Shown: positions 46,516 to 57,343 of the stretch, piece after piece
How the letters are laid out: each line of letters opens with the position of its first letter
How positions within the stretch are numbered: position 1 is the first letter of the stretch
Assembly: GCA_029267635.1 (NCBI GenBank)
Contig: JAJUIK010000001.1
Location: 1-64,000 of the forward strand
Direction of reading: 5' to 3'
Source of the DNA: Moraxellaceae bacterium
Lineage (GTDB): Bacteria; Pseudomonadota; Gammaproteobacteria; Pseudomonadales; Moraxellaceae
Length of the DNA stretch: 64,000 nucleotides
Made by a program: the position numbers and the translations under genes
Notes under the pieces: generated by a model
Told to the model about the DNA's origin: nothing
Seen by the model: the letters and a program-made list of their open reading frames with translations, nothing else
Database searches by the model: none

Positions 46516-47205
46516 ATGTATACGCGACGTATTTTATTGGCTTTTTCTTTGGCAGCTTCTACTGCATCTCCTATGGCATTTGCCGATCTCGTTGAAATAG
46601 ACCCAGTCAATACACCGGACCGTATTGAAGAGTTAACGCGTACCATTTCTCAAGGTTCTTACTCGTCTGAAGATATTGATGCGCCGGCATCTACAAAAGT
46701 ATCGGTCACTCTGCGTGGCAAAAAAGAAAAAACCGTTGAGCTGAATAACCAGTCTCTTTCTAAAAAATATAATTTAGACAGTACGCCACGTTATGCGGCA
46801 GGCAATATTCCTTCTTGGCTGATTGCACACCCATTACCCACTGCCCGTGTGAGCTCGACCTATGGGGGGCGTGTCATGGGGGGCAAAGCGGAAAATCATT
46901 CTGGCCTAGATTTGGCTGCGCCAAATGGAACTCCGATTTATGCCACTGGCCCTGGCGTTGTGACCAAATCAGGTTGGGGCACGGGTTATGGTCAATATGT
47001 TGAAATTAATCATGGCAATGGCTATTTAACCCGTTATGCCCATGCCTCACGCTTGTTAGTCAACGTGGGTGAACGTGTTTCAGCAGGTGATCACATTGCC
47101 AATGTGGGTTGTACGGGTCGTTGTACGGGTCCTCACTTGCATTATGAAGTTGTAAAAGACGGTCAGCGTAAAAATCCTTCTACTTACTTGGCAATGCTGC
47201 CTTAA
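46516..47205 (+). CDS. M23-family metallopeptidase (LytM-like)
   Basis: The 229-residue protein has a signal peptide ending at AFA and a C-terminal LytM/M23 domain with HSGLDLAAPNGTP (H-x3-D zinc site), RYAHAS and GPHLHYEV (H-x-H). M23 enzymes cut peptidoglycan cross-bridges or stem peptides; all zinc ligands are present, so it should be active. It is divergent from the DciA-like gene, and the position beside wall genes supports a role in wall remodelling. Confidence 0.9.
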   Translation: MYTRRILLAFSLAASTASPMAFADLVEIDPVNTPDRIEELTRTISQGSYSSEDIDAPASTKVSVTLRGKKEKTVELNNQSLSKKYNLDSTPRYAAGNIPSWLIAHPLPTARVSSTYGGRVMGGKAENHSGLDLAAPNGTPIYATGPGVVTKSGWGTGYGQYVEINHGNGYLTRYAHASRLLVNVGERVSAGDHIANVGCTGRCTGPHLHYEVVKDGQRKNPSTYLAMLP

Positions 47206-47274
47206 GTTGACTACAGCAAAGCATCTATAAGTTTTAACTATGATGTTATCACTGTAGCTTATCTGAATTGTATG

Positions 47275-47303
47275 AAAAATCGCCTTAATTGGCGATTTTT
47301 TGT
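47275..47303 (+). terminator. Terminator of the M23 peptidase gene
   Basis: AAAAATCGCC (47275-47284) pairs with GGCGATTTTT (47291-47300) around TTAATT, followed by more T. Confidence 0.92.
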
Positions 47304-47444
47304 TATTATGTGTAAAGAATAATCATTCAACATTTATCTGCTAAATATAGGCAGGATTGTGTATTCCATTGGGGCAATAACTTGATTGTCCTAAAACATG
47401 ATAAATATAACCCTCAAAGATTTAGATCAAGGAACAGGTGAGTT

Positions 47445-50156
47445 ATGGCGTTTTATGGTGATTCCGACGCGCAAGAAACCCAAGAATGGCAAGAGGCATT
47501 TGATTCAGTTTTACAACACATGGGCACTGAGCGTGCGGCGTTCCTGCTAGAAAAATTATATCAACGCGCGATTGCGAAGCATGTGCCTATTCAACGCCTA
47601 AATACCCCTTACTTAAATACCATTCCGGTAGAAGAACAGCCGGCAATGCCGGGTGACCAGGATATGGAGCGCCGTATTCGTGCGCTGATCCGTTGGAATG
47701 CTTTGGCCATGGTATTGCGTGCCAACAAAACGGGTGATGATCTTGGTGGTCACTTGGCCAGTTTTGCTTCTTCAGCCACACTTTATGATGTCGGTTTTAA
47801 CCATTTCTTCCGTGCGTCGAATGACAGCTTCGGTGGCGACCTGATCTATTATCAAGGTCACTGTGCGCCGGGGATTTATGCACGTTCTTATCTTGAAGGT
47901 CGTTTAACAGAAGACCAGCTGAGCAACTTCCGTCGTGAAGTGGGCGGACAAGGTCTTTCCAGTTATCCGCATCCGTATTTGATGCCAGATTATTGGCAGT
48001 TCCCAACGGTTTCGATGGGTCTGGGGCCGATCATGTCGATCTATCAGGCACACATCCAGAAATATCTGATGAACCGCGGTCTGATTAAAGAAGAAGACCG
48101 TAAAGTCTGGGCGTATCTGGGCGATGGTGAAATGGATGAGCCGGAAAGCCTGGGTGCCATTTCACTTGCCGGTCGTGAAAAATTAGATAACCTGATTTGG
48201 GTGGTCAACTGTAACTTGCAGCGTCTGGATGGTCCGGTACGTGGTAATGGCAAGATTATTCAGGAACTTGAATCTCTATTCCGTGGTGCCGGCTGGCGTG
48301 TCATTAAAGTCGTGTGGGGCCGTCACTGGGATCCTTTACTGGCGAAAGACCATAGCGGTGCATTAAAAGCGGTGATGGACGAGACGGTTGATGGTGAATA
48401 TCAGCGTTATCAAGTGAAGGGTGGCGCTTATATGCGTGCGAAATTCTTCGGTAAATATCCAGAAGCTGAAGAGCTGGTGAAAAACTTAAGCGATGACGAT
48501 ATTGATGCTTTAAATCGTGGTGGTCATGATCCATACAAAGTTTTCGCGGCTTATGCGGAAGCGACCAAAGCCAAAGGTCAGCCTACGGTGATTCTGGCCA
48601 AGACCGTCAAAGGTTATGGCTTGTCTGAAGAAATTGAAGCGGTAAACAAGACGCATCAGATCAAGAAAATGCAGCTTGAATCGTTGAAATATGTACGTAA
48701 CCGTTTCAACCTGCCATTTACTGACGAACAATTGGAAGAGGTTCCATTCTACCGTCCAGCAGAAAACTCGCCTGAATTGAAATACATGAAGGCACGTCGT
48801 GAAGCTTTGGGTGGCTATTTGCCTGCACGTCGTAAAGACAGTGAAGCCTTACAGATTCCGGAGTTGTCAGTATTTGACACAGTATTGGCAGGTTCAGCGG
48901 GTAAAGAGCAATCCACAACCATGGTCATGGTGCGCCTGATTGCCGCCTTGCTCAAAGAGAAAGCGATTAAAGATCGTGTAGTGCCAATTGTTCCGGATGA
49001 AGCACGTACTTTTGGTTTAGAAGGGATGTTCCGTCAATTGGGGATTTATGCCGCGCATGGCCAAAAATATACCCCGGAAGACCAAGAACAATTAATGCAT
49101 TACCGTGAAGCCAAAGACGGTCACATGCTACAAGAAGGGATTAACGAAGCCGGTGCCATGAGCGCCTGGGCGGCGTTGGGTACCAGTTATTCAACCAATA
49201 ACCTGCCAATGATTCCGATGTACATGTATTACTCGATGTTCGGTTTCCAGCGTATCGGTGATATTGCCTGGGCAGCAGGGGATGCGCAGGCACAGGGCTT
49301 CTTGCTGGGTGCAACGGCTGGCCGTACCACACTCAATGGTGAAGGTTTACAGCATCAGGATGGTCATTCACACATTTTAGCCAATACCATTCCAAACTGT
49401 GTGTCTTATGACCCATGCTTTGGTTATGAGTTGGCAGTCATCGTACATGATGGTCTGAAACGCATGTATGTGGATCAGGAACGTGTGTTCTATTACTTGA
49501 CGGTCATGAACGAAAACTATGAGCATCCGGCTATGCCACAAGGGGTGGAAGAAGGCATCAAGCGTGGTATGTATCTGTTGGAAGAAGATGAAAAAGCCAC
49601 AGTGCAGTTGCTAGGTTCCGGTGTAATTCTGCGTGAAGTGATTAAAGCGGCAAAAATCTTGCGTGACGAATATCAGATTCACTCCAACGTCTATAGTGTG
49701 ACCAGCTTCAATGAGTTGGCACGTGACGGCATGGCATGTGAAGAATATAACCGCTTGCATCCGTTAGCTGAACAGACCAAAGAATCTTGGGTTTCCCAAC
49801 AATTGCGTGATACTGATGGCATCGTGGTTTCAGCGACTGACCACATGCGTGCTTACAGCGAACAGATCCGCGCCTATTTACCAGACAACCGTCCATACGT
49901 AACCTTGGGCACCGATGGTTATGGTCGTTCAGATACCCGCGGTAACTTGCGTAGCTATTTCGGTGTAGATGCCGCGCACATTGTCGTTGCTACGTTGAAG
50001 AAACTTGCCGATGAAGGTGAAGTTGAAAACCGTTTGGTGAAAGATGCAATTTCAAGCTTTGAGCTGGAAACAGATCGTCCAATGGCATGGCAACCCCAAG
50101 CAACGCCTGAGGTCAAACCGGTTGCAGACTATGTTGAAGCAGAGGAGTCGAAATAA
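47445..50156 (+). CDS. aceE: Pyruvate dehydrogenase E1 component
   Basis: AceE decarboxylates pyruvate with thiamine diphosphate and acetylates the lipoyl groups of AceF. The 903-residue homodimeric E1 shows GDGEMDEPES and NCNLQRLDGPV (ThDP and Mg2+ site), and SHFFRASNDSFGG-type motifs. It overlaps aceF by one base (TAATG). No pdhR-type regulator lies beside it. The ATG follows AAGGAACAGGTGAGTT. Confidence 0.97.
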   Translation: MAFYGDSDAQETQEWQEAFDSVLQHMGTERAAFLLEKLYQRAIAKHVPIQRLNTPYLNTIPVEEQPAMPGDQDMERRIRALIRWNALAMVLRANKTGDDLGGHLASFASSATLYDVGFNHFFRASNDSFGGDLIYYQGHCAPGIYARSYLEGRLTEDQLSNFRREVGGQGLSSYPHPYLMPDYWQFPTVSMGLGPIMSIYQAHIQKYLMNRGLIKEEDRKVWAYLGDGEMDEPESLGAISLAGREKLDNLIWVVNCNLQRLDGPVRGNGKIIQELESLFRGAGWRVIKVVWGRHWDPLLAKDHSGALKAVMDETVDGEYQRYQVKGGAYMRAKFFGKYPEAEELVKNLSDDDIDALNRGGHDPYKVFAAYAEATKAKGQPTVILAKTVKGYGLSEEIEAVNKTHQIKKMQLESLKYVRNRFNLPFTDEQLEEVPFYRPAENSPELKYMKARREALGGYLPARRKDSEALQIPELSVFDTVLAGSAGKEQSTTMVMVRLIAALLKEKAIKDRVVPIVPDEARTFGLEGMFRQLGIYAAHGQKYTPEDQEQLMHYREAKDGHMLQEGINEAGAMSAWAALGTSYSTNNLPMIPMYMYYSMFGFQRIGDIAWAAGDAQAQGFLLGATAGRTTLNGEGLQHQDGHSHILANTIPNCVSYDPCFGYELAVIVHDGLKRMYVDQERVFYYLTVMNENYEHPAMPQGVEEGIKRGMYLLEEDEKATVQLLGSGVILREVIKAAKILRDEYQIHSNVYSVTSFNELARDGMACEEYNRLHPLAEQTKESWVSQQLRDTDGIVVSATDHMRAYSEQIRAYLPDNRPYVTLGTDGYGRSDTRGNLRSYFGVDAAHIVVATLKKLADEGEVENRLVKDAISSFELETDRPMAWQPQATPEVKPVADYVEAEESK

Positions 50157-52117
50157 TGCAAATTACAGCTCCTGATATCGGTGTAGATAAGGCCTTGGTG
50201 GCGGAACTTCTGGTCAAGGTTGGCGATCGCATTGAAGTGGACCAAAGTATTGTGGTGCTTGAATCGGATAAAGCCACGGTTGAAGTCCCAAGTACGGCTG
50301 CGGGTGTGGTGAAAGCGATTCTGGTGGAAAATGGTGTAGAAGTTGCTGAAGGAACTGCCCTGATCGAGCTTGAACCCGTAGCGGCAGAACAGGCCATAGC
50401 CGCACCAGTAGAGCAGCCAAAAGCGGAAACTGTAGTACAAACGCCAGCTGTGACAGTCACCGAGCAGCCAGTAGTGGCACAGGCAACGGCCAGCCAAGTG
50501 GTGGAAGTCAAAGTTCCAGACATCGGTGTAGAAAAAGCCTCGATTGCGGAAGTTTTAGTTAAAGTCGGTGACCAGATCGAAGTCGATCAAAGCATTGTGG
50601 TGGCAGAGTCTGATAAAGCGACAGTAGAAGTACCGAGCCCAGTTGCGGGTACTGTTGCAAGCATCGTAGTCAAAGATGGCGATGTGGTGAAAGAAGGTGT
50701 GCTGTTACTCACCGTAGAAACTGTCGCGACTTCTGTTGCAGCAGCACCTGCACAAGTAGCAGCGTCAGCACCTGTAGCGAGCGCAGCAGCACCTGCTCCA
50801 GAAGCTGTGGCGGCTCCATCTGTCAGTGCAGAAAGTGTCATTGCTGTGCCAGATTTGGGTGTGGATAAAGCGACAGTCGCCGAAATCCTGGTCAAAGTGG
50901 GTGACCGTGTCGAGGCTGAACAAAGCATTGTAGTGGTGGAGTCGGATAAAGCCACGGTTGAAGTGCCAAGTACGGCTGCGGGTGTAGTAAAAGCCATTCA
51001 TGTGACTGAAGGTCAACAGGTCAGTCAGGGTGTTCAGCTCATCACGATCGAAGGCCAAGCGGCAACAGCAGCAAGCGTTCCGGCAGCTGCTGAAAAGCCT
51101 ATACAACAGCCACAGGCAGCAGCTCAGACTACGACTCCTGCTGCTCAGGCTACTGTTCCTGTAACCCATGCCGCAGAGAAACTGACTGCGGCAGAGCAAG
51201 CTGAAAATGCCAAAGTGTATGCGGGTCCTGCAGTACGCCAGTTGGCACGTGAACTTGGGGTGATTTTGGCGCAAGTCAAAGCCACAGGTCCGCATGGTCG
51301 TGTACTGAAAGAAGACGTCTTTGCTTATGTGAAACAGCGTCTGACCGCACCGCAGATTGCCCCAGTACAGCAAGCGGCGGCTGCACCTGCTGGTTTGCCG
51401 CCGTTGCCAGATTTCTCTGCCTTTGGTGGTGGTGAAGTCAAAGGCATGACACGTTTGCAGCAAGTGTCTGTACCACAGTTGTCACTCAACAATTACATTC
51501 CACAGGTAACGCAGTTCGATCTGGCAGACATTACCGAGCTAGAAGCATGGCGTAATGAGCTGAAAGGCAACTTCAAGAAAGAAGGCATTGGCCTGACCAT
51601 TTTGGCCTTTATTGCCAAAGCAGTGGCGCATTTGCTGAAAGATGAGCCTTATTTTGCTGCACATCTGGCAGATGATCAGAAATCGGTGTTGTTGCGTAAC
51701 GAAATCCACATGGGCATTGCAGTGGCGACACCGGATGGTTTAACGGTTCCGGTACTGCGTAATCCAGATCAAAAGTCGATTAAACAGATCGCGATTGAGT
51801 TGGGCGAATTGAGCCAAAAAGCGCGTGACAAGAAATTGACACCAAAAGATCTGCAGGGTGCCAACTTTACCATTACCAGCTTAGGCAGTATTGGCGGTAC
51901 CGCATTTACCCCGTTGGTGAACTGGCCACAAGTCGCAATTCTGGGAATTTCGCCAGCGACCATGCAGCCGGTGTGGAATGGCAAAGATTTTGATCCACGC
52001 TTGATGTTGCCATTGTCATTGTCGTATGACCATCGCGTGATCAATGGGGCAGATGCAGCACGCTTTACCCATAAGCTGACTAAACTGTTACAGGATATCC
52101 GCAGCTTATTGCTCTAA
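50156..52117 (+). CDS. aceF: Pyruvate dehydrogenase E2 (dihydrolipoyl acetyltransferase), three lipoyl domains
   Basis: AceF is the core of the pyruvate dehydrogenase complex. The 653-residue protein has three lipoyl domains, each with lysine in ESDKATVEVPS, joined by Ala/Pro-rich linkers; then the peripheral subunit-binding domain (GPAVRQLARELGV) and the acyltransferase core ending in SYDHRVINGADAARF with the catalytic His. Lipoyl domains 1 and 3 are nearly identical over about 40 bases. The E3 gene (lpd) is not adjacent. The start overlaps the aceE stop. Confidence 0.96.
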   Translation: MQITAPDIGVDKALVAELLVKVGDRIEVDQSIVVLESDKATVEVPSTAAGVVKAILVENGVEVAEGTALIELEPVAAEQAIAAPVEQPKAETVVQTPAVTVTEQPVVAQATASQVVEVKVPDIGVEKASIAEVLVKVGDQIEVDQSIVVAESDKATVEVPSPVAGTVASIVVKDGDVVKEGVLLLTVETVATSVAAAPAQVAASAPVASAAAPAPEAVAAPSVSAESVIAVPDLGVDKATVAEILVKVGDRVEAEQSIVVVESDKATVEVPSTAAGVVKAIHVTEGQQVSQGVQLITIEGQAATAASVPAAAEKPIQQPQAAAQTTTPAAQATVPVTHAAEKLTAAEQAENAKVYAGPAVRQLARELGVILAQVKATGPHGRVLKEDVFAYVKQRLTAPQIAPVQQAAAAPAGLPPLPDFSAFGGGEVKGMTRLQQVSVPQLSLNNYIPQVTQFDLADITELEAWRNELKGNFKKEGIGLTILAFIAKAVAHLLKDEPYFAAHLADDQKSVLLRNEIHMGIAVATPDGLTVPVLRNPDQKSIKQIAIELGELSQKARDKKLTPKDLQGANFTITSLGSIGGTAFTPLVNWPQVAILGISPATMQPVWNGKDFDPRLMLPLSLSYDHRVINGADAARFTHKLTKLLQDIRSLLL

Positions 52118-52135
52118 TAAAGTCGGATTGACCTT

Positions 52136-52167
52136 AGCAAAACCTCGCTCCGGCGGGGTTTTTTTAT
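52136..52167 (+). terminator. Terminator of aceF
   Basis: AACCTCGC pairs with GCGGGGTT (one T-G pair) around a short loop, followed by T7 and ATGGGCGAG. Confidence 0.9.
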
Positions 52168-52202
52168 GGGCGAGATTCTAAAAGATTTGCCTTTTCAGCC
52201 AA

Positions 52203-52428
52203 GAATTCTTTAAAATAGCGGCTACTTCATTGGGGAGTAGCCGCTATTTACGCAAAGTAAATAGGTGATGGTCAACATAATTGCGCCACAGCGCATGGTC
52301 ATCATAGCCAGAGAATCCCACCTTCCGTGATTCTTTTGTTGGCAAGACCTTTGATTTATCTTTCTGCTTGAAACATTTGGCTAGCGGGGAAGATAGGTCA
52401 TTGGGATTTCGCTAGCCAGAGAACCGAC
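52203..52428 (+). promoter_or_regulatory. yybP-ykoY-type manganese riboswitch in the leader of the exporter gene
   Basis: AATAGCGGCTAC (52214-52225) and GTAGCCGCTATT (52237-52248) form the P2 stem around TTCATTGGGGA, the conserved loop of yybP-ykoY aptamers (GGGGAGUAG, 52232-52240). The second conserved loop, GGCAAGACC, lies at 52341-52349. A second stem, GGCTAGCG (52379-52386)/CGCTAGCC (52410-52417), ends 12 bases before the start and could act as the expression switch. The gene behind encodes a TMEM165-type manganese exporter, as in known cases. Confidence 0.85.
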
Positions 52429-53004
52429 ATGCAAGAATTTTTAATTTCGACTGCGATTGTTGCGCTCGCAGAAATGGGTGATAAAACCCAGTTGCTCGCG
52501 CTATTACTTGCAGCCCGATTTCGTAAACCCGTACCTATTCTCATCGCAATCTTAGCGGCCACCTTGATTAACCATGGTCTGTCTGCGGTATTGGGGCAGT
52601 GGATTACCACGCTTCTGAGCCCAGAAATATTACTGTGGATTTTGTCGATTGGTTTTATTGCCATGGCCATCTGGATGCTGATCCCGGACCAGTTGGATGA
52701 TGAAACGGATAGTATTAATAAATGGCAAAAATACGGCGTATTTGGTGCTACCTTTATTCTATTCTTCCTGGCCGAAATTGGCGATAAAACCCAGATTGCT
52801 ACAGTTGCATTGGCTGCCCGCTTTGATAGTATTTTTTGGGTCATGCTGGGTACCACGCTGGGAATGATGATTGCCAATGCTCCAGCAGTCTTCATTGGTA
52901 ATAAACTGGCGGATAAACTGCCAATTTCACTCATTCACAAGATTGGCGCGGCAATTTTCTTGATCATTGGGATCAGTACACTGGTACAGCATTATTTCTT
53001 CTAG
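52429..53004 (+). CDS. TMEM165/GDT1-family (UPF0016) manganese exporter
   Basis: The 191-residue membrane protein is an internal duplication with two E-x-G-D-K-T motifs (ALAEMGDKTQL near residue 14 and FLAEIGDKTQI near residue 116), the hallmark of the UPF0016 family. These motifs line a Mn2+/Ca2+ transport site. Six or so membrane segments are visible. The manganese riboswitch in its leader supports a role in manganese export. It has its own terminator. Confidence 0.92.
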   Translation: MQEFLISTAIVALAEMGDKTQLLALLLAARFRKPVPILIAILAATLINHGLSAVLGQWITTLLSPEILLWILSIGFIAMAIWMLIPDQLDDETDSINKWQKYGVFGATFILFFLAEIGDKTQIATVALAARFDSIFWVMLGTTLGMMIANAPAVFIGNKLADKLPISLIHKIGAAIFLIIGISTLVQHYFF

Positions 53005-53028
53005 TTGGTTCTTTTAAAAAGATGAATT

Positions 53029-53058
53029 GAAAAGCCCAAATGATTTTTGGGCTTTTTT
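53029..53058 (+). terminator. Terminator of the manganese exporter gene
   Basis: AAAAGCCCAAA (53030-53040) pairs with TTTGGGCTTTT around TGATT, then T6. Confidence 0.92.
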
Positions 53059-53196
53059 ATTGCAGATATTTTCGCCTAATCGTCTAGCTTGGGGCTGAAG
53101 TTGTTTCGTATATTTATTGTAATTTTACCTAAATCCTTTTATGTTATATGGATTATATAATTTGATTTAAAAATAAAGGTTTTTGGGGATTAGGGA

Positions 53197-53994
53197 ATGG
53201 CTTTAGATCGCACCACGTCACAAGTGTTATTTGATAACGGCACACATAAATGTATTAGTTTTACTAGCCTGGTCAAAGGTGAAGGTGTTCAAGCCAATCA
53301 GTTTCTGATTCTGGATAATGATCGCGCTGCGGTATTGGATCCAGGCGGTGACTTGACCTATGTTCCGCTGACCATGGAGCTGAACAAATATACCCGTTTG
53401 CAAAATCTGGATTATGTCATGGCATCCCATCAGGATCCGGACATTATCACCTCCATGCCGCGCTGGTTGGTCTATTCAGATGCCAAAGTGGTCGCTTCAA
53501 AACTCTGGGCGCGCTTCTTGCCGCATTTAAACTCAGCTTTTATGAGTGACCGTATGAAAGGCAACTGGCTGGATCGTCTGATCGAGCTACCGGATCATGG
53601 TCAGGTGATTCCTTTGGGCAATGCCTCGATTGTGGCAGTGCCTGCACACTTCCTGCATTCAGTCGGCAACTTCCAATTTTATGATCCAATTGCCAAGATC
53701 CTGTTCTCTGGTGACATGGGTGCCTCAATGGTGGAAGATGCTGGCAAACCGTTGGAAAATTTTGCAGCGCATATTCCAAAAATGAAAGGTTTCCACCAGC
53801 GTTATATGTGTTCCAATAAAGTCATCCGTTTATGGGTGAACATGATCCGTAGCATGGATGTGGAGATGATCGTGCCACAGCATGGCTGTGCGTTTGTGGG
53901 TAAGGAGATGATTAACCAGTTCCTGGACTGGATTGAAAATCTGGAATGTGGAGTCGATTTGATGGACGAAAGCGTATTTACCTGTCCGGAATAA
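53197..53994 (+). CDS. MBL-fold metallohydrolase (flavodiiron-type ODP domain)
   Basis: The 265-residue protein lies in the branch of metallo-beta-lactamase folds with the oxygen-binding di-iron (ODP) domain. VLDPGGDLTY is an early strand; SHQDPDIIT replaces the usual HxHxDH; VPAHFLHSVGNFQ and FSGDMGAS follow, and VPQHGCAF near the C-terminus. No flavodoxin domain is attached, so it would need a separate partner. The substrate (oxygen or nitric oxide in the family) is inferred. TATAAT at 53156-53161 may be its -10. Confidence 0.8.
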   Translation: MALDRTTSQVLFDNGTHKCISFTSLVKGEGVQANQFLILDNDRAAVLDPGGDLTYVPLTMELNKYTRLQNLDYVMASHQDPDIITSMPRWLVYSDAKVVASKLWARFLPHLNSAFMSDRMKGNWLDRLIELPDHGQVIPLGNASIVAVPAHFLHSVGNFQFYDPIAKILFSGDMGASMVEDAGKPLENFAAHIPKMKGFHQRYMCSNKVIRLWVNMIRSMDVEMIVPQHGCAFVGKEMINQFLDWIENLECGVDLMDESVFTCPE

Positions 53995-54024
53995 AAGCCC
54001 CTTAGAAATTTGTCGGGCTTAACC

Positions 54025-54055
54025 AAAAAGCAAGAACTGGGTTCTTGCTTTTTTA
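54025..54055. terminator. Terminator of the MBL-fold gene
   Basis: AAAAAGCAAGAAC (54025-54037) pairs with GTTCTTGCTTTTT around TGG, then T runs into ATGGCTTTAG. Confidence 0.93.
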
Positions 54056-54367
54056 TGGCTTTAGTTTTATGCAAGATTACGCGACGGAAGATTGGAAGCT
54101 TATTTATTTTTTTAGACTATCTTAATAATGTAAAAAATAAGCGCAAAAGAATCATCTCAATGAGAATTGTGTGAAATAGACCAACCCGTTTTAATGATTG
54201 ATGGAGATGAGAGTACCCATATTAATCTCGTGTTGATTTAATTTATACGCCTCTGACTTTTGATTATTTCAATATCCGCATGGCTCACCAGATCAGCCAG
54301 GTGGAGTGGTAGTGACTTATTTGTATCGCTGTTTAAAATAAACATGAATAAAATGAAAATTTTTGTT

Positions 54368-54373
54368 TATAAT
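54368..54373 (+). promoter_or_regulatory. Candidate -10 element of guaB
   Basis: A perfect TATAAT lies 30 bases before the guaB start. No good -35 is visible at the right spacing (ATGAAT or TGAATA), so an activator or a relaxed -35 may be used. Confidence 0.4.
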
Positions 54374-54375
54374 AG

Positions 54376-55869
<1,494 letters not shown>

Positions 55870-55892
55870 TGTTTAGACCAGAGAAAGTTGAG

Positions 55893-55925
55893 AAAAAGCC
55901 GTCAGCTCCATGACGGCTTTTTTGT
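55893..55925 (+). terminator. Terminator of guaB
   Basis: AAAAAGCCGTCA (55893-55904) pairs with TGACGGCTTTTT around GCTCCA, then T. Confidence 0.93.
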
Positions 55926-55997
55926 TTTGGTGTAAAGTAATTCGCGATTGAAAATGGTTAGGTCGATACACCTAAACGATAATAAGTGAGTATATAA

Positions 55998-57332
55998 ATG
56001 AGTTATTTTGGTACCGATGGTATTCGTGGAAAATTTGGACAACTCCCTATTACCCCAGAATTTGCCTTAAAATTGGGTTTCGCGGCAGGTAAAGTATTAA
56101 AACGAGAATATGCCGATGAAAAGCCAATAGTGGTTTTGGGCAAAGATACCCGTCTTTCCGGTTATATCCTGGAAGCTGCTTTGCAGGCAGGTCTTAATGC
56201 GGCGGGGGTGTATGTGCACTTGCTCGGTCCGATTCCAACGCCGGGAATTGCTCACTTGACCCGTGCCTTGCACGCCCATGCCGGGATTGTGATTTCAGCG
56301 TCGCATAACCCGTATTTTGACAATGGCATTAAGTTCTTCTCGGGTGAAGGTAAAAAATTGCCGGATGAATTGCAGGATGCGATCAGCAAAGAAATTGAAA
56401 ATGAGCTGGTGATTGAAGATACCGCCAATTTGGGTAAAAGTGTTCGCGTTAAAGATGCCAACGGCCGTTATATCGAATTCTGTAAGTCGACTTTTCCCTA
56501 TCATCTGAATCTGCGTGGCATCAAAATCGTAGTGGATTGTGCCAATGGTGCGGCGTATAACGTCGGGCCAGCGGTATTCCGTGAGCTCGGTGCCAAGGTC
56601 ACCACCATTTATAACGAACCGAATGGTTTGAATATCAATGATCATTGTGGTTCTACCCATCCGGAAAACCTGCAAAAAGCAGTGGTAGAACATGCTGCGG
56701 ATTTGGGGATTGCCTTTGATGGCGATGCCGATCGTGTCATGATGGTGGATAAAAACGGCCGTCTGATCGATGGCGATCATATTCTGTATATCTTGGCCAC
56801 ACAGGCCGAGCAGAAGCCGGCGGGGATTGTCGGTACCGTGATGAGCAATATGGCGCTGGAAGTGGCATTAGAAAAAGCCCATGTGCCATTTTTGCGTGCC
56901 AAAGTCGGTGACCGTTATGTTCTGCAAGGGCTGGAAGAAAATGGCTGGAGTATTGGTGGTGAACCATCCGGTCATATTCTGACATTGGATAAGAGCACGA
57001 CCGGAGATGCGATTATTGCAGCTTTGCAGGTCTTGACGGTGATGGTCGAGCAGAAAAAAGCCCTGCATGAATTGGTGGCAGATTTTAACCTGTTCCCGCA
57101 AGTTCTGATGAATGTGCGTTTAGAGCAGATGATCGATCCGTATAGCCTTCCGGCGTTAGTTACAGAATTTGAGAAAGCCGAAGCACAATTGAAAGGTCAT
57201 GGCCGGATTCTGATTCGTAAATCGGGTACTGAACCGGTGATTCGTGTCATGGTGGAAGGCAATAATGTGGAAGAAGTAAACCAGATTGCCCAGCATCTCG
57301 CTGAACAAGTCCGTATTCAGGCGACAGCTTAA
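55998..57332 (+). CDS. glmM: Phosphoglucosamine mutase
   Basis: GlmM converts glucosamine-6-phosphate to glucosamine-1-phosphate for UDP-GlcNAc, hence for peptidoglycan and lipid A. The 444-residue protein shows FGTDGIRG, the phosphoserine loop [12 protein letters not shown] (Ser102), the metal loop DGDADR, GEPSGH and [12 protein letters not shown]. pdxH and recJ follow with tiny gaps, so the three probably form an operon. Confidence 0.97.
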   Translation: MSYFGTDGIRGKFGQLPITPEFALKLGFAAGKVLKREYADEKPIVVLGKDTRLSGYILEAALQAGLNAAGVYVHLLGPIPTPGIAHLTRALHAHAGIVISASHNPYFDNGIKFFSGEGKKLPDELQDAISKEIENELVIEDTANLGKSVRVKDANGRYIEFCKSTFPYHLNLRGIKIVVDCANGAAYNVGPAVFRELGAKVTTIYNEPNGLNINDHCGSTHPENLQKAVVEHAADLGIAFDGDADRVMMVDKNGRLIDGDHILYILATQAEQKPAGIVGTVMSNMALEVALEKAHVPFLRAKVGDRYVLQGLEENGWSIGGEPSGHILTLDKSTTGDAIIAALQVLTVMVEQKKALHELVADFNLFPQVLMNVRLEQMIDPYSLPALVTEFEKAEAQLKGHGRILIRKSGTEPVIRVMVEGNNVEEVNQIAQHLAEQVRIQATA

Positions 57333-57343
57333 GGAGATTCATT

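Noticed and set aside
50168..51050. Repeat array that could be mistaken for a CRISPR
   Set aside because: The repeats are the three lipoyl domains of AceF in one open reading frame.
50765..51463. 232-codon minus-strand ORF inside aceF
   Set aside because: An antisense shadow of the Ala/Val/Glu-rich lipoyl region; its composition (Cys, Arg and Ser rich) is typical of non-coding frames.
52187..52216. TTGCCT-18-TAAAAT promoter in the riboswitch leader
   Set aside because: Transcription from it would start inside the P2 stem and destroy the aptamer.
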